64,000 nucleotides of DNA from Lacinutrix sp. 5H-3-7-4 (GTDB taxonomy: Bacteria > Bacteroidota > Bacteroidia > Flavobacteriales > Flavobacteriaceae), in the NCBI RefSeq assembly GCF_000211855.2, contig NC_015638.1, positions 1,054,001 to 1,118,000 on the forward strand. Direction: 5' to 3'. Shown one piece after another: positions 19,726 through 29,390 of this stretch. Made by a program: the position numbers and the translations under genes. The notes beneath the pieces are model-generated. The model was not told the origin of the DNA. It saw only the letters and a program-made list of their open reading frames with translations, and searched no databases. The first letter of the stretch is position 1, and each line of letters opens with the position of its first letter.

Positions 19726-21891
19726 TTAATCTTTAAATTCTTCTTTCATTTTACTAGGTAGTACATCAAATCCCATATTATATAATGTAAAGCCATAAAT
19801 ATCTGCATATTGTTCTATGGTTTTACTAACAGGAGTTCCTGCACCATGTCCTGCATCTGTTTCTATGCGAATAAGTGTTGGATTATTTCCTGCTTGTTTG
19901 CTTTGTAATTCTGCCGCAAATTTAAAACTATGTGCTGGCACTACTCTATCGTCATGATCACCTGTAGTTACAAGTGTTGCTGGATATTGAATACCTTCTT
20001 TTATGTTGTGCAACGGCGAATATCCTTTTAAATAATCAAACATTCCTTTGTTGTCTTCTGCAGTGCCATAATCGTACGCCCAACCTGCTCCAGCTGTAAA
20101 TGTGTGGTAACGTAACATGTCTAACACACCAACTGCTGGCAATGCTACTTTCATTAAATCTGGACGTTGTGTCATTGTCGCTCCAACTAATAAACCACCG
20201 TTAGAACCACCACGAATTGCTAAATAATTAGATGATGTATAATTGTTATCGATTAGGTATTCCGCGGCAGCGATAAAATCATCAAATACATTTTGCTTTT
20301 TTAATTGTGTACCTGCATCATGCCATTCTTTTCCATATTCTCCACCACCACGAAGATTAGGAACAGCATAAACACCACCTTGCTCCATCCAAACAGCATT
20401 TGTAATACTAAAGCTTGGTGTTAAGCTTATGTTGAAACCTCCATAACCATATAAAATTGTTGGGTTCTTTCCGTTTAATTCTAATCCTTTTTTATGTGTT
20501 ATAATCATAGGTACTTTTGTTCCATCTTTAGATGTATAAAATACTTGATTACTTTCATAATCTTCTGGATTAAAGTCTATTGTTGGTTTTCTAAACAACT
20601 CTGATGTTCCTGCTTCTATATTATATTTATATATACTTCCAGGTGTAACATAGTTTGTAAAAGAATAGTATAGTTCTTTTTCTTCTTTTTTAGCACCAAA
20701 GCCTCCTGCACTACCAACGCCTGGTAATTTTACTTCTCTTACTATTTTACCGTTATAATCGTATTGCATAACTTTTGAAACAGCATCTACCATGTATTCT
20801 GCAAAAAAGTAACCACCAGCAGTAGATGGGCTTAAAACATTTTCTGTTTCTGGAATAAAATCTTTCCAGTTTTCTGGTGTTGGGTTTGCAGCGTCTACAG
20901 TAACTATTTTTTTATTTGGTGCATTTAAATTAGTTACTAGAAACAACTTACTGCCTTCGTTTTCTATTAAATAGGTATCGCTATTTGTATTTCCTAAAAT
21001 TTCCACTAATGGCTTATTTGGGTTTTCTAAATCTTTTATATAAAGTTTATTTCCAGATGTTGATGTTTTTGGACTTATTAATAAATAACGGTCGTCTTCT
21101 GTTACGCCTCCGTAAACGTATCTATGTTTTTCTTCTGGTGTATTACCAAAAACTAATTTATCTTCTTTTTGAGGCGTCCCTAACTTATGGTAATACATTT
21201 TATGTTGGTCTGTTTTTGCAGACAATTCACTACCTTTTGGTTTATCGTAACTTGAGTAATAAAACCCTTCGTTTTTATACCAAGACATACCGCTAAACTT
21301 AACATCTACTATAGTGTCTTCTATTATTTCTTTTGTTTCGGTATTCATTACCAAAATTTTTCTCCAGTCGCTTCCTCCTTCAGAAATAGCGTAAGCCAAA
21401 ATTTTCCCGTTCTTAGAGAAACTTGTACCTCCTAAAGAAATAGTACCATCGTCTTTAAATGTATTTGGATCTAAAAATACAGTTGCAGTTTTTGGGTCTT
21501 CACCAGTTTTATAACGGTAAATTACATATTGGTTTTGCAGGCCGTTATTTTTATAAAAATAAGTGTAATCACCTTCTTTAAATGGTGCTCCAACTTTTTC
21601 GTAGTTCCATAGTTTTTCTAGTCGTGATTTTAATTCTTCACGAAAAGGTATATTATCTAAGTAACCAAATGTAGCTTTGTTTTGACTTTGTACCCATGAT
21701 TTTGTTTCTTCACTTCTGTCGTCTTCTAGCCAGCGGTATGGATCTTTTACCTCTGTGCCAAAGTAATTATTTACAGTATCTACTGTTTTTGTTTCTGGAT
21801 AGTTTACAGTAATTTCTTTTCTAGATTTTTCTTCTTCTTTACAAGACATTATTACTAATAGTATTATTAAGCTAAATGCTACTTTTTTCAT
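19726..21891 (-). CDS. Prolyl oligopeptidase family serine peptidase (S9), lipoprotein
   Basis: A 721-residue S9A-type peptidase cleaving after proline in short peptides. The N-terminus [17 protein letters not shown] is a lipoprotein signal with the lipobox Cys at 17, so it is probably anchored in the envelope. An N-terminal beta-propeller (about 70-440) precedes the alpha/beta-hydrolase domain. The catalytic Ser563 is in [10 protein letters not shown], the Asp near 647 in GDHDDRVVP and His682 in DAGHGAG. Length is normal for the family. The gene is transcribed alone, between the asd terminator and a hairpin after its stop. Confidence 0.95.
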   Translation of the reverse strand: MKKVAFSLIILLVIMSCKEEEKSRKEITVNYPETKTVDTVNNYFGTEVKDPYRWLEDDRSEETKSWVQSQNKATFGYLDNIPFREELKSRLEKLWNYEKVGAPFKEGDYTYFYKNNGLQNQYVIYRYKTGEDPKTATVFLDPNTFKDDGTISLGGTSFSKNGKILAYAISEGGSDWRKILVMNTETKEIIEDTIVDVKFSGMSWYKNEGFYYSSYDKPKGSELSAKTDQHKMYYHKLGTPQKEDKLVFGNTPEEKHRYVYGGVTEDDRYLLISPKTSTSGNKLYIKDLENPNKPLVEILGNTNSDTYLIENEGSKLFLVTNLNAPNKKIVTVDAANPTPENWKDFIPETENVLSPSTAGGYFFAEYMVDAVSKVMQYDYNGKIVREVKLPGVGSAGGFGAKKEEKELYYSFTNYVTPGSIYKYNIEAGTSELFRKPTIDFNPEDYESNQVFYTSKDGTKVPMIITHKKGLELNGKNPTILYGYGGFNISLTPSFSITNAVWMEQGGVYAVPNLRGGGEYGKEWHDAGTQLKKQNVFDDFIAAAEYLIDNNYTSSNYLAIRGGSNGGLLVGATMTQRPDLMKVALPAVGVLDMLRYHTFTAGAGWAYDYGTAEDNKGMFDYLKGYSPLHNIKEGIQYPATLVTTGDHDDRVVPAHSFKFAAELQSKQAGNNPTLIRIETDAGHGAGTPVSKTIEQYADIYGFTLYNMGFDVLPSKMKEEFKD

Positions 21892-21925
21892 AGGTATTTG
21901 TTTTTATATTCTATAAAAATAAACA

Positions 21926-21958
21926 AAAAAGCGTTTACTTATATAGTAAACGCTTTTT
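21926..21958 (-). terminator. Rho-independent terminator after asd
   Basis: A 9-bp perfect stem (gcgtttact / agtaaacgc, loop tatat) at 21931-21953 with A and T runs on both sides. It lies 27 nt downstream of the asd stop on the minus strand and upstream of the prolyl oligopeptidase gene. Confidence 0.88.
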
Positions 21959-21984
21959 GTATGCATAAGCTTTAAGATTAAAAG

Positions 21985-22974
21985 CTATATAAGATTATTT
22001 TTTACTAAGTATTCTGCAATTTGTACTGTGTTTGTTGCAGCTCCTTTTCTTAAATTATCACTAACAACCCACATATTTAATGTGTTTGGCAATGATCCAT
22101 CACGACGCAAACGTCCAACAAAAACATCATCTTTCCCGTTTGCATATAATGGCATTGGGTAGGTATTAACATCTACATTATCTTGTAATGTTACACCATC
22201 TGTAGCATTTAATATTTCTCTTACCTCGGTTAAATTAAAATCGTTTTCAAACTCTACATTTATAGCTTCACTATGTCCACCAGAAGTTGGAATTCTTACT
22301 GCTGTAGCTGTTACAGCTATTGATTTATCGTCAAGAATTTTTTGTGTTTCACGCACTAGTTTCATTTCTTCTTTTGTGTACCCATTTTCTTCGAAAACAT
22401 CACAATGTGGAATTGCATTTTTATGAATTGGATAAGGATAGGCCATTTCACCTTTAACTCCTGCCATTTCATTTTCTAATTGTTTAACAGCTTTAACTCC
22501 TGTTCCTGAAATAGATTGGTATGTAGAAACAACAATACGTTTTATTTTATATTTTTTATGAAGCGGCGCTAATGCCATTACCATTTGTATAGTAGAGCAA
22601 TTAGGGTTTGCTATAATTTTATCGGTTTCTGAAAGGTTTGTAGCATTTATTTCTGGTACTACTAATTTTTTATCTTGATCCATTCTCCATGCTGAAGAAT
22701 TATCTATAACTGTTGTACCTACAGCTGCAAACTTTGGCGCCCATTCTAGAGATGTGTTTCCGCCTGCTGAAAATAAAGCTACATCTGGTTTTTTTGCTAC
22801 AGCGTCTTCCATACTAATAATAGTATGTTCTTGATTTTTAAAAGTGATTTTTTTACCTACAGATCTTTCTGATGCTACAGGTATAAACTCTGTAATTTCA
22901 AAATTGCGTTCTTCCAGAACTTTACGCATCACTTCTCCTACCATTCCAGTGACTCCTACTACGGCTAATTTCAT
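21985..22974 (-). CDS. asd: Aspartate-semialdehyde dehydrogenase
   Basis: A 329-residue cytoplasmic enzyme that reduces aspartyl phosphate to aspartate semialdehyde with NADPH, the branch point to lysine/diaminopimelate, threonine and methionine. The NADP motif GVTGMVG is at 7-13, the catalytic Cys126 in NPNCSTIQ, and the conserved SGTGVKAV, the basic KNAIPHCD segment and RIPTSGGHSE are present. Full length. A TAnnTTTG box at 23032-23039 and a short hairpin in the leader precede it, and a strong terminator follows, so it is probably monocistronic. Confidence 0.96.
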   Translation of the reverse strand: MKLAVVGVTGMVGEVMRKVLEERNFEITEFIPVASERSVGKKITFKNQEHTIISMEDAVAKKPDVALFSAGGNTSLEWAPKFAAVGTTVIDNSSAWRMDQDKKLVVPEINATNLSETDKIIANPNCSTIQMVMALAPLHKKYKIKRIVVSTYQSISGTGVKAVKQLENEMAGVKGEMAYPYPIHKNAIPHCDVFEENGYTKEEMKLVRETQKILDDKSIAVTATAVRIPTSGGHSEAINVEFENDFNLTEVREILNATDGVTLQDNVDVNTYPMPLYANGKDDVFVGRLRRDGSLPNTLNMWVVSDNLRKGAATNTVQIAEYLVKNNLI

Positions 22975-23031
22975 AAAAATTTAATTTTTTCAATTTCTGT
23001 TGACTCAGAAATTCTTACTTATTATTATTTA

Positions 23032-23039
23032 CAAAGCTA
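23032..23039 (-). promoter_or_regulatory. Predicted promoter -7 box for asd
   Basis: TAGCTTTG on the minus strand matches the Bacteroidota -7 consensus TAnnTTTG, 57 nt upstream of the asd ATG. I see no clear TTG at -33. An 8-bp hairpin (aatttctg / cagaaatt, 22992-23013) lies between box and ATG. Confidence 0.5.
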
Positions 23040-23097
23040 TTGTATTTCTTATTGTTAGTGTTGAAAATTGCATTAATTTTTTCATAAAAAAGAGCAT

Positions 23098-23133
23098 AAA
23101 AAAAATCGATTTTGATAGTCAAAACCGATTTTT
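23098..23133 (-). terminator. Rho-independent terminator after mscL
   Basis: A stem of about 12 bp at 23104-23130 with loop tag. The one imperfect position (a23109 / c23125) is a G-U wobble in minus-strand RNA but a mismatch in plus-strand RNA, which supports termination of the minus-strand mscL transcript. A and T runs flank the stem. Confidence 0.82.
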
Positions 23134-23159
23134 AGAATAATTTTTTTAAAAAAAGTAGA

Positions 23160-23561
23160 TTACTTCTTTAAAGCGTCTCTAATTTCTTTTAATATATCTA
23201 ACTCTGATGGTCCTGCAGGTGCAGCAGGTGCTGGAGGAGTTTTTGTTTTATTGTATGCTTTAACAATCATGAATAACACAAAACCAACTATTATTAAATT
23301 TATTATTGAGTTAATCCATTTACCATACATTATAGCGTTTTCTGGTTTTGTAACTGCTCCATCTGCTCCTACAGTAGCTGGAGATAATACATATTTTAAA
23401 TCGGCAAAATCTACACCACCGGCAAAGTTACCAATTATTGGCATCATAATATCAGATACAAAGCCATTTACTACCATTCCTACTGCTCCAGCAAGAATAA
23501 CTGCTACAGCTAAATCTATGACATTTCCTGTCATAATAAAATCCTTAAATTCTTTAAGCAT
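23160..23561 (-). CDS. mscL: Large-conductance mechanosensitive channel MscL
   Basis: A 133-residue inner-membrane channel that opens on hypo-osmotic shock. It has the conserved N-terminal helix MLKEFKDFIMTGNVIDLAVA, the glycine-rich pore helix AGAVGMVVNGFVSDIMMP, a second membrane helix (NSIINLIIVGFVLFMIV, about 86-102) and a charged C-terminal coiled coil (SELDILKEIRDAL). The Pro/Ala linker before the coiled coil is a common variation. It lies 96 nt downstream of alr on the same strand. Confidence 0.96.
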   Translation of the reverse strand: MLKEFKDFIMTGNVIDLAVAVILAGAVGMVVNGFVSDIMMPIIGNFAGGVDFADLKYVLSPATVGADGAVTKPENAIMYGKWINSIINLIIVGFVLFMIVKAYNKTKTPPAPAAPAGPSELDILKEIRDALKK

Positions 23562-23657
23562 AATTTTTCAAATTTTTAAGTTAGTTGAAATTAATTTGTT
23601 TCAAGGTAGCTAAAATTTTAACACCTTTTAACAAGAGTTGTAGGCTAAAAAACGTAA

Positions 23658-24764
23658 TTATCGATAAAAAGCTCTTTTTATTCGTTGAGATACCGCTGTA
23701 AGTAATTCGTAAGGTATGGTATCAACTGTTTTAGTAAGGCTGTTAATTTTATGTTTTGGACCAAAAATTATGACTTCGTCACCTTCTTTACAGTCAATAT
23801 CTGTAACGTCTACCATAATCATGTCCATACAAACATTTCCTACAATGTATGCTTTTTGTTCATTTACGTAAACAAATCCTTTTCCGTTTCCATATTGCCT
23901 TCCAATACCATCGGCATGACCTATTGGTAAAGTTGCTGTTTTTGTAATTTTACTTGCTTTAAACGCACGGTTATAACCTAAACTTTCTCCTACATTTAAC
24001 GTGTGTATTTGAGAAATTATAGTTTTTAAGGTTGCAATAGGTATTAAATTTTTATTGTATGCATTATCATTAGCAAAACCATAGAGACCAATACCACATC
24101 TAACCATACTAAAATGTGCTTCGGGATAATTTAAAATCCCAGAGGTATTGCTTTGGTGTAATAATACTTTATAATTTAATGCTTTGGTTAAAGTATTGGC
24201 AAAGGTTTTAAAGTTATGTATTTGATTTAAAGTAAACTCTCTTTCATTAAGATCTTCGCTTGCTGCTAAATGTGAAAAAAGTGATTTTACTTTTATAGCA
24301 GCTGTTTGTTTTAATGTTTTGTTTATTGCTTCAATGTCGTTAACATTAAAACCAAGCCTGTTTAACCCACTATTGTATTTTATATGTATTGGGTAATTGT
24401 TTTGTTTTAAATTTTCCGCTACAGCGATAAAACTTTTTAATACTCTTTGAGAATAAATATTAGGTTCTAAACAACGCTCTATAATAGTTTTAAAGTTTTC
24501 TGGCTGTGGATGTAAAACTAAAATTGGCGTCTCTATTCCTGCATCTCTTAAAGCAACACCTTCATTTGTGTAAGCGACTGCAAAATAATCTACATTTAAA
24601 TTTTCTAAATATTTTGCGATTTCTAAAGCATCACTACCGTATGCAAAAGCTTTTATTACAGCTAAAAATTTAGTGTCTTTAGAAAGTTTAGATTTTATAT
24701 AGCCTACATTATGTTTTAATGCTTTTAAATCTATTTCTAGTGTAGTTTCGTGCGCTTTAGGCAT
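23658..24764 (-). CDS. alr: Alanine racemase
   Basis: A PLP enzyme making D-alanine for peptidoglycan. The ATG at 24764 gives [16 protein letters not shown] and 368 residues, the usual form; a start at 24803 would add 13 residues inside tdk. The PLP Lys38 is in VIKAFAYG (most alanine racemases have KANAYG, so the Asn is Phe here), and the second catalytic base is the Tyr in [19 protein letters not shown] and [12 protein letters not shown] are also conserved. The start codon overlaps the last codons and stop of tdk by 8 nt, so translation is probably coupled. Confidence 0.94.
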   Translation of the reverse strand: MPKAHETTLEIDLKALKHNVGYIKSKLSKDTKFLAVIKAFAYGSDALEIAKYLENLNVDYFAVAYTNEGVALRDAGIETPILVLHPQPENFKTIIERCLEPNIYSQRVLKSFIAVAENLKQNNYPIHIKYNSGLNRLGFNVNDIEAINKTLKQTAAIKVKSLFSHLAASEDLNEREFTLNQIHNFKTFANTLTKALNYKVLLHQSNTSGILNYPEAHFSMVRCGIGLYGFANDNAYNKNLIPIATLKTIISQIHTLNVGESLGYNRAFKASKITKTATLPIGHADGIGRQYGNGKGFVYVNEQKAYIVGNVCMDMIMVDVTDIDCKEGDEVIIFGPKHKINSLTKTVDTIPYELLTAVSQRIKRAFYR

Positions 24765-25404
24765 TAGGTTTATCTTGATTTTCTTTAAGTTCTTCTGCAT
24801 CATTCACCTTCAATGTTTTTATTTTTTCTCTTAATGTAGCTTTATAATAAGCTGCACGACTTAAAGGTTCGTATTCTTCTGTTTCACCAAGTAAAACAAG
24901 GTCTTCGCTTTTATTTTTTCTATAACTAAATTGCGCAAGGTTTCCTGTACGTGTACAAACAGCATGTACTTTTGTTACATACTCTGCTGTTGCCATTAGG
25001 TTAGGCATTGGTCCAAATGGGTTGCCTTTAAAATCCATATCTAAACCTGCAACAATTACTCGTATGCCTTTATTTGCAAGATCGTTACAAACACGTACAA
25101 TCTCGTCATCAAAAAACTGAGCTTCGTCTATACCTACTACATCACAACCATCGGCTAAAATTGGAATATTTGCAGCTGCAGGAACTGGAGTTGAGCGTAT
25201 TTCGTTAGAGTCATGAGAAACCACCATTTCATCATCATATCTTACATCTATTGCTGGTTTAAAAATTTCAACTTTTTGCTTTGCAAATTGGGCACGTTTA
25301 AGTCTGCGAATTAATTCTTCGGTTTTACCAGAGAACATAGATCCACATATAACTTCAATCCAACCAAATTGTTCTTTTTGATTTACTGTATTTTCGAGAA
25401 ACAT
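24757..25404 (-). CDS. tdk: Thymidine kinase
   Basis: A type II thymidine kinase of 215 residues that phosphorylates thymidine in salvage. The P-loop GSMFSGKT is at 21-28, and DEAQFF is the catalytic Glu region. The lasso segment near residue 150 reads [17 protein letters not shown], where most homologues have a CxxC pair for structural zinc; only one Cys remains here. The last 8 nt overlap alr. It is transcribed divergently from the 244-residue gene at 25525. Confidence 0.95.
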   Translation of the reverse strand: MFLENTVNQKEQFGWIEVICGSMFSGKTEELIRRLKRAQFAKQKVEIFKPAIDVRYDDEMVVSHDSNEIRSTPVPAAANIPILADGCDVVGIDEAQFFDDEIVRVCNDLANKGIRVIVAGLDMDFKGNPFGPMPNLMATAEYVTKVHAVCTRTGNLAQFSYRKNKSEDLVLLGETEEYEPLSRAAYYKATLREKIKTLKVNDAEELKENQDKPNA

Positions 25405-25524
25405 TTTGTAATTTTAACACACTAACGAAAATTATATTCGTTAACTATAAAGGTGGCGTAAATTTAATTAAAAACAAAAGCCTAAATTGCATTAAATTCA
25501 AAAAAAAATAAAAAACATTGAGTC

Positions 25525-26259
25525 ATGAAGAAGAAGTTAGAATCAGAATTAATGAGCATTGCCCACAAGATTCTTAAACTTAAAGGTAAAGATGATGTAA
25601 ATAAAATGCATGCAGAAGTTGCTGCACTTTACGAGAAACTTACAGTTTTAAAATTTGCACAAGAAAATTTTGAAGACAGTTTACCAACCATTGGAAATGA
25701 CTCTTCTTTTTTTGATATGCTGGATGTGGCTTTTAACAACAGAATAAGCGATAATATAGAAGTAGATAACAAAACCTATGTTAATGTTGATGAGCGAGAA
25801 GATGATGGTATTATGGAGCCTGTAATGGAAAAAATTAAAAACATTGTTGCACAAATGCCTGAAGAAACACAGGATGTAGATGCAATTTTTAATAAAGTTA
25901 ACACCCAAAATAAATACCAGAAAAACGACTTAGAAGATATTACTGCCGACTATAATAACATTCCTGTTTTTGATAAAGTTAGCGACATTAAAGCCAATGA
26001 AAAAAAATCTTTAAATGACAAACTAAAATCTGGCGGATTTAATATTGGATTAAATGATAAAATTGCTTTTATAAAACACCTTTTTAATGGTGAAGCCGAA
26101 GATTACAACCGTGTAATTTCTCAATTAAACACTATAACAAGCTATGACGAAGCAACCCTTTTAATAGAAAACCAAGTAAAACCAGATTATAATTTTTGGG
26201 TAAATAAAGAAGAGTATGCTGAAAGATTTATGCAAATAATTGAAGCTAAATACAACTAA
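25525..26259 (+). CDS. Conserved hypothetical protein (unrecognised)
   Basis: A 244-residue soluble, acidic protein I cannot assign. No signal peptide or membrane segment. Residues 1-45 form a predicted coiled coil (SELMSIAHKILKLKGKDDV, HAEVAALYEKLTVLKFAQEN). The middle (50-150) is acidic and probably disordered. The C-terminal about 85 residues look like a compact helical domain (LNDKLKSGGFNIGLNDKIAF, then KHLFNGEAEDYNRVISQLN), ending NKEEYAERFMQIIEAKYN. The layout, with a coiled coil tethered to a helical domain, recalls flavobacterial lineage-specific proteins. It is followed after 5 nt by a DoxX gene, so the two are probably co-transcribed. Confidence 0.8.
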   Translation: MKKKLESELMSIAHKILKLKGKDDVNKMHAEVAALYEKLTVLKFAQENFEDSLPTIGNDSSFFDMLDVAFNNRISDNIEVDNKTYVNVDEREDDGIMEPVMEKIKNIVAQMPEETQDVDAIFNKVNTQNKYQKNDLEDITADYNNIPVFDKVSDIKANEKKSLNDKLKSGGFNIGLNDKIAFIKHLFNGEAEDYNRVISQLNTITSYDEATLLIENQVKPDYNFWVNKEEYAERFMQIIEAKYN

Positions 26260-26264
26260 ACTAC

Positions 26265-26624
26265 ATGAGAATTCAAAAAACAATTTATTGGGTTGCAACA
26301 ATTCTATTATGCATAATAATGCTCTACTCTGCATCAATGTATTTTACTAAACCCGAAATGATAAAAGGTTTTTTTGAGCATTTTAATTATCCAACATATT
26401 TAGTATACCCATTAGCTACTTTAAAAATTCTTGGTGTAATCATGGTTTTATGGCGTAAAAGCATGTGGCTTACAGAGTGGGCTTACGCCGGTTTCTTTTT
26501 TGATGTTATTTTAGCCTTTTTTGCTCATTATTTTGCAGGAGACTCTACTATTTTAACTTTAAGTGCATTAAACCTAATTTTATTATCTTATTTCTTTGGC
26601 AAAGTTGTAAGAAACGCCCAATAG
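26265..26624 (+). CDS. DoxX family membrane protein
   Basis: A 119-residue protein with four predicted membrane helices (about 7-27, 43-60, 68-88, 95-113). It contains the DoxX-like features YSASMYFTKPEMIKGFFEHF and the YPLATLKILGVIMVLW helix, then EWAYAGFFFDVILAFFAHYFAGD. DoxX-like proteins are linked to quinone or thiosulfate metabolism in some organisms, but the function of this short flavobacterial type is not established. It starts 5 nt after the preceding gene. Confidence 0.8.
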   Translation: MRIQKTIYWVATILLCIIMLYSASMYFTKPEMIKGFFEHFNYPTYLVYPLATLKILGVIMVLWRKSMWLTEWAYAGFFFDVILAFFAHYFAGDSTILTLSALNLILLSYFFGKVVRNAQ

Positions 26625-26649
26625 CTTAATATAAAACTTCAAAACATTG

Positions 26650-26657
26650 TAAATTTG
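26650..26657 (+). promoter_or_regulatory. Predicted promoter -7 box for rsmI
   Basis: TAAATTTG matches TAnnTTTG, ending 17 nt before the rsmI ATG, so the leader would be only about 10 nt. No clear -33 TTG is visible. Confidence 0.45.
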
Positions 26658-26674
26658 TAATAAATTTTACTTTA

Positions 26675-27349
26675 ATGGGAAAACTCTATATCGTTCCAAC
26701 TCCTATTGGAAATCTCGAAGACATGACGTTTAGAGCTATTTCTGTGTTAGAATCTGCAGATTATATTTTAGCTGAAGACACTAGAACTTCAGGAAAACTA
26801 CTTAAACATTTTAAAATTACTACACCTATGCAAAGCCACCATATGCACAATGAGCATAAAATGGTTGACCGTTTGGTAGAACGTATTAAAAATGGAGAAA
26901 CCATAGCACTTATTAGCGATGCTGGAACTCCTGCAATTAGCGACCCTGGTTTTTTATTAACCAGAGCCTGTGTAGAAAACAATATTAATGTAGACTGTTT
27001 ACCAGGAGCAACAGCTTTTGTTCCTGCCTTAGTAAATTCTGGTTTACCCAACGACAAATTTATTTTTGAGGGCTTTTTACCTGTTAAGAAAGGAAGACAA
27101 ACACGTTTAAAACTTTTAGCCGAAGATACCAGAACACTTATTTTTTACGAAAGTCCTCACAAGCTAATTAAAACACTTGGTCATTTTTGCGAATACTTTG
27201 GCGAAGATAGACCTGTATCTGTTTCTAGAGAGCTTACTAAACTTTACGAAGAAACCATTCGTGGTACAGCAAAACAAGTTTTAGAACACTATACTAATAA
27301 GCCTCCAAAAGGAGAAATAGTTATAGTTGTTGGTGGTAAAGCAAAATAA
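26675..27349 (+). CDS. rsmI: 16S rRNA (cytidine1402-2'-O)-methyltransferase
   Basis: A 224-residue SAM-dependent methyltransferase of the tetrapyrrole-methylase fold that modifies C1402 in the ribosomal P site. Family motifs are complete: LYIVPTPIGNLEDMTFRA at the N-terminus, EDTRTSGKLLKHF, ALISDAGTPAISDPGF, CLPGATAFVPALVNSG, FIFEGFLPVKKGR and LIFYESPHK. It lacks the extra C-terminal domain of the E. coli protein (286 residues); 220-240 residues is usual in Bacteroidota. Confidence 0.95.
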   Translation: MGKLYIVPTPIGNLEDMTFRAISVLESADYILAEDTRTSGKLLKHFKITTPMQSHHMHNEHKMVDRLVERIKNGETIALISDAGTPAISDPGFLLTRACVENNINVDCLPGATAFVPALVNSGLPNDKFIFEGFLPVKKGRQTRLKLLAEDTRTLIFYESPHKLIKTLGHFCEYFGEDRPVSVSRELTKLYEETIRGTAKQVLEHYTNKPPKGEIVIVVGGKAK

Positions 27350-27426
27350 TTTCACGACAAAACTTTAAGCTTTAATTAATAAAAAACAAGGTTTACTTTT
27401 TTAACTTCAGTTTTAAAACTAAAGCT

Positions 27427-28788
27427 ATGAAAGTTAAACATTATAATGTTTTTATTATAGGTTCTGGAATCGCTGGACAAACCGTTGCAGAAATTTGTGC
27501 CAAAAACAAATTAAAAGTAGCAATTGCAGATAATAGAGAATATGGAGGCACTTGTGCCAATAGAGGTTGTGACCCTAAAAAAATTCTTGTTCAGTTTTCT
27601 TCTTTACTTCAACGCTGTAAACAGCTAGAACATTCTGGTATTATTAAACCGCCAAAAATTAGCTGGAGCGATGTGCAAAAATTTAAAAATAAATTTGTTC
27701 AAAGTATCCCAATCGAAACCGAAAAAGATCTTCAGAATTTAGATGTAGATTTATATCACCAATCTCCAGAATTTATTAGTGAAAATAAAGTTTTAGTAGA
27801 AGGTAAAACCATCTCTGCAGACTATTTTGTAATTGCCACAGGTAGAGTACCCAGAAAATTAAAGATAAAAGGAAACAAGCATATTGAGACTAGTGACTCA
27901 ATTTTAAACTTAACTAAAATTCCTAAAACTGCAAGTTTTATTGGATCTGGATATGTAGGAATGGAGTTTGCCACTATGCTTGCTATTTTAGGCTCTAAAG
28001 TAACTGTTTTTGAACACGGCTCGACTGCCTTAAAAAATTTCGATCCATTTTTAGTTGAAGCTTTAATAAGTAAAATGAAAACCTTAGGTGTTACATTTGT
28101 TTTTAATGCTAAAATTGAAAAAATAGAAGCCTTAAATAAAAACAAACGTATAAATTATACATTAAAAGGAAAAAAGAAAAAACTCAAATCTAGAAAAGTA
28201 TTTAATACTGCCGGCCGTGTACCATCTATAACAAATTTAAAACTTGAAAATGCTAATGTAGAAGCAAACTGTAGTGGTGTTTTAGTTAACGATTATCTTC
28301 AAAGTAAAACCAACTCTAAAGTTTATGCCTGTGGTGATGTTTCTAGTTTATCACTACCCTTAACACCTCTATCTGGTTTACAAGGTTATATTACTGGAGA
28401 AAATATATTAAATAATAATGCAAATAAATTTCAATTTCCTTTAGTACCATCTACAGTTTTTACACAACCTAATTTATCTATGGTAGGTTTACAAGAAGAA
28501 GAAGCAAAAAAACGATATAAACATATTAATGTGTATAAAGGAAAAATTCCTGGTTGGTTTAATGCTAAAAAAGCAAATGAAGATACTTATGCCTTTAAAA
28601 TTATTTCAAATAAAAGAACAGATATAATTGTTGGTGCTCACCTTTTAAGTGAAAAGGCAAATGAAAATATTAATATCTTTACAATGGCTATAAGTAAAGG
28701 CATGACAGTTTCAGAGTTTAAAAAACTAATTTTCACTTACCCATCTTATACTAACGATTTAAAATCTATGCTTGCAGACAGCAACTAA
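27427..28788 (+). CDS. Flavin disulfide reductase-like NAD(P)/FAD oxidoreductase
   Basis: A 453-residue homologue of glutathione reductase, lipoamide dehydrogenase and mercuric reductase. The FAD motif GSGIAG (12-17) and redox Cys pair C43/C48 in GTCANRGCDPKKIL are intact, as are the NAD(P) motif GSGYVGMEFA and the second FAD motif VYACGDV. The C-terminal dimer interface, normally HPT..E with the catalytic His-Glu pair, reads FTYPSYTNDLK, so both residues are replaced. Activity on a small disulfide may differ from the classical enzymes. The stop is 2 nt before the TTG start of the uracil-DNA glycosylase gene. Confidence 0.87.
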   Translation: MKVKHYNVFIIGSGIAGQTVAEICAKNKLKVAIADNREYGGTCANRGCDPKKILVQFSSLLQRCKQLEHSGIIKPPKISWSDVQKFKNKFVQSIPIETEKDLQNLDVDLYHQSPEFISENKVLVEGKTISADYFVIATGRVPRKLKIKGNKHIETSDSILNLTKIPKTASFIGSGYVGMEFATMLAILGSKVTVFEHGSTALKNFDPFLVEALISKMKTLGVTFVFNAKIEKIEALNKNKRINYTLKGKKKKLKSRKVFNTAGRVPSITNLKLENANVEANCSGVLVNDYLQSKTNSKVYACGDVSSLSLPLTPLSGLQGYITGENILNNNANKFQFPLVPSTVFTQPNLSMVGLQEEEAKKRYKHINVYKGKIPGWFNAKKANEDTYAFKIISNKRTDIIVGAHLLSEKANENINIFTMAISKGMTVSEFKKLIFTYPSYTNDLKSMLADSN

Positions 28789-28790
28789 TT

Positions 28791-29363
28791 TTGGAATTAC
28801 TTTTAAAAAACATAAAACAGTGTGACATATGTAAAAGTCATTTACCTTTAGGACCAAGACCTGTAGTAACCGCTAATAAAAGTTCTAAAATTGTAATTAT
28901 TGGTCAAGCTCCAGGTACTAAAGTTCATGCTTCTGGTATTCCATGGGATGACCAAAGTGGCAAAAAACTTAGACAATGGTTAAATGTAAGTAATAAAGAG
29001 TTTTACAATACTAAAAACTTTGCTATTGTACCAATGGGTTTTTGTTATCCTGGAAAAGGTAAAACTGGAGACTTACCACCAAGACCAGAATGTGCTAAAC
29101 AATGGCATGAAAAAATATTAGAGACTATGCCAAATGTAAAATTAATAATACTTATAGGTGCATATGCACAAAAATATTATTTAAAAGATAAGGCAAAAAA
29201 AACACTTACAGATACTGTAAGTGATTATAAAAATTACTTACCCAAATACTTCCCTATTCCACATCCATCACCAACAAATAGATTTTGGAGAAGTAAAAAC
29301 CCATGGTTTGAAGATACAATTGTTCCAGAATTACAAGATTATATTAAAATTATTATTAAATAA
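28791..29363 (+). CDS. Uracil-DNA glycosylase family protein (family 4-like, Fe-S)
   Basis: A 190-residue uracil-DNA glycosylase superfamily protein. Motif A is IIGQAPGTKVHASGIPWDD and motif B is PHPSPTNRFW. Four Cys at 11, 14, 85 and 101 (C-x2-C-x70-C-x15-C) match the spacing of the [4Fe-4S] ligands of family 4 enzymes, so a cluster is likely. No ATG or GTG is available; the TTG at 28791 gives MELLLKNIKQCDIC, placing the first Cys as expected. It lies 2 nt after the oxidoreductase. Substrate range is uncertain, since this subgroup is often annotated only as family member. Confidence 0.87.
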   Translation: MELLLKNIKQCDICKSHLPLGPRPVVTANKSSKIVIIGQAPGTKVHASGIPWDDQSGKKLRQWLNVSNKEFYNTKNFAIVPMGFCYPGKGKTGDLPPRPECAKQWHEKILETMPNVKLIILIGAYAQKYYLKDKAKKTLTDTVSDYKNYLPKYFPIPHPSPTNRFWRSKNPWFEDTIVPELQDYIKIIIK

Positions 29364-29365
29364 TA

Positions 29366-29390
29366 AAGCCAGTGCTGGCAGCACTGGCTT
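29366..29390. terminator. Perfect 11-bp hairpin, possible bidirectional terminator
   Basis: Stem aagccagtgct / agcactggctt with loop ggc, starting 3 nt after the glycosylase stop. On the plus strand it is followed by ataagtaaaa (no T run). On the minus strand it is followed by a T-rich tail, so it could also end a minus-strand RNA from the gene-free block beyond. Confidence 0.7.

Noticed and set aside
22992-23013. Amino-acid riboswitch or attenuator before asd
   Set aside because: Only a single 8-bp hairpin without a T run, too small for a lysine riboswitch and with no leader peptide.
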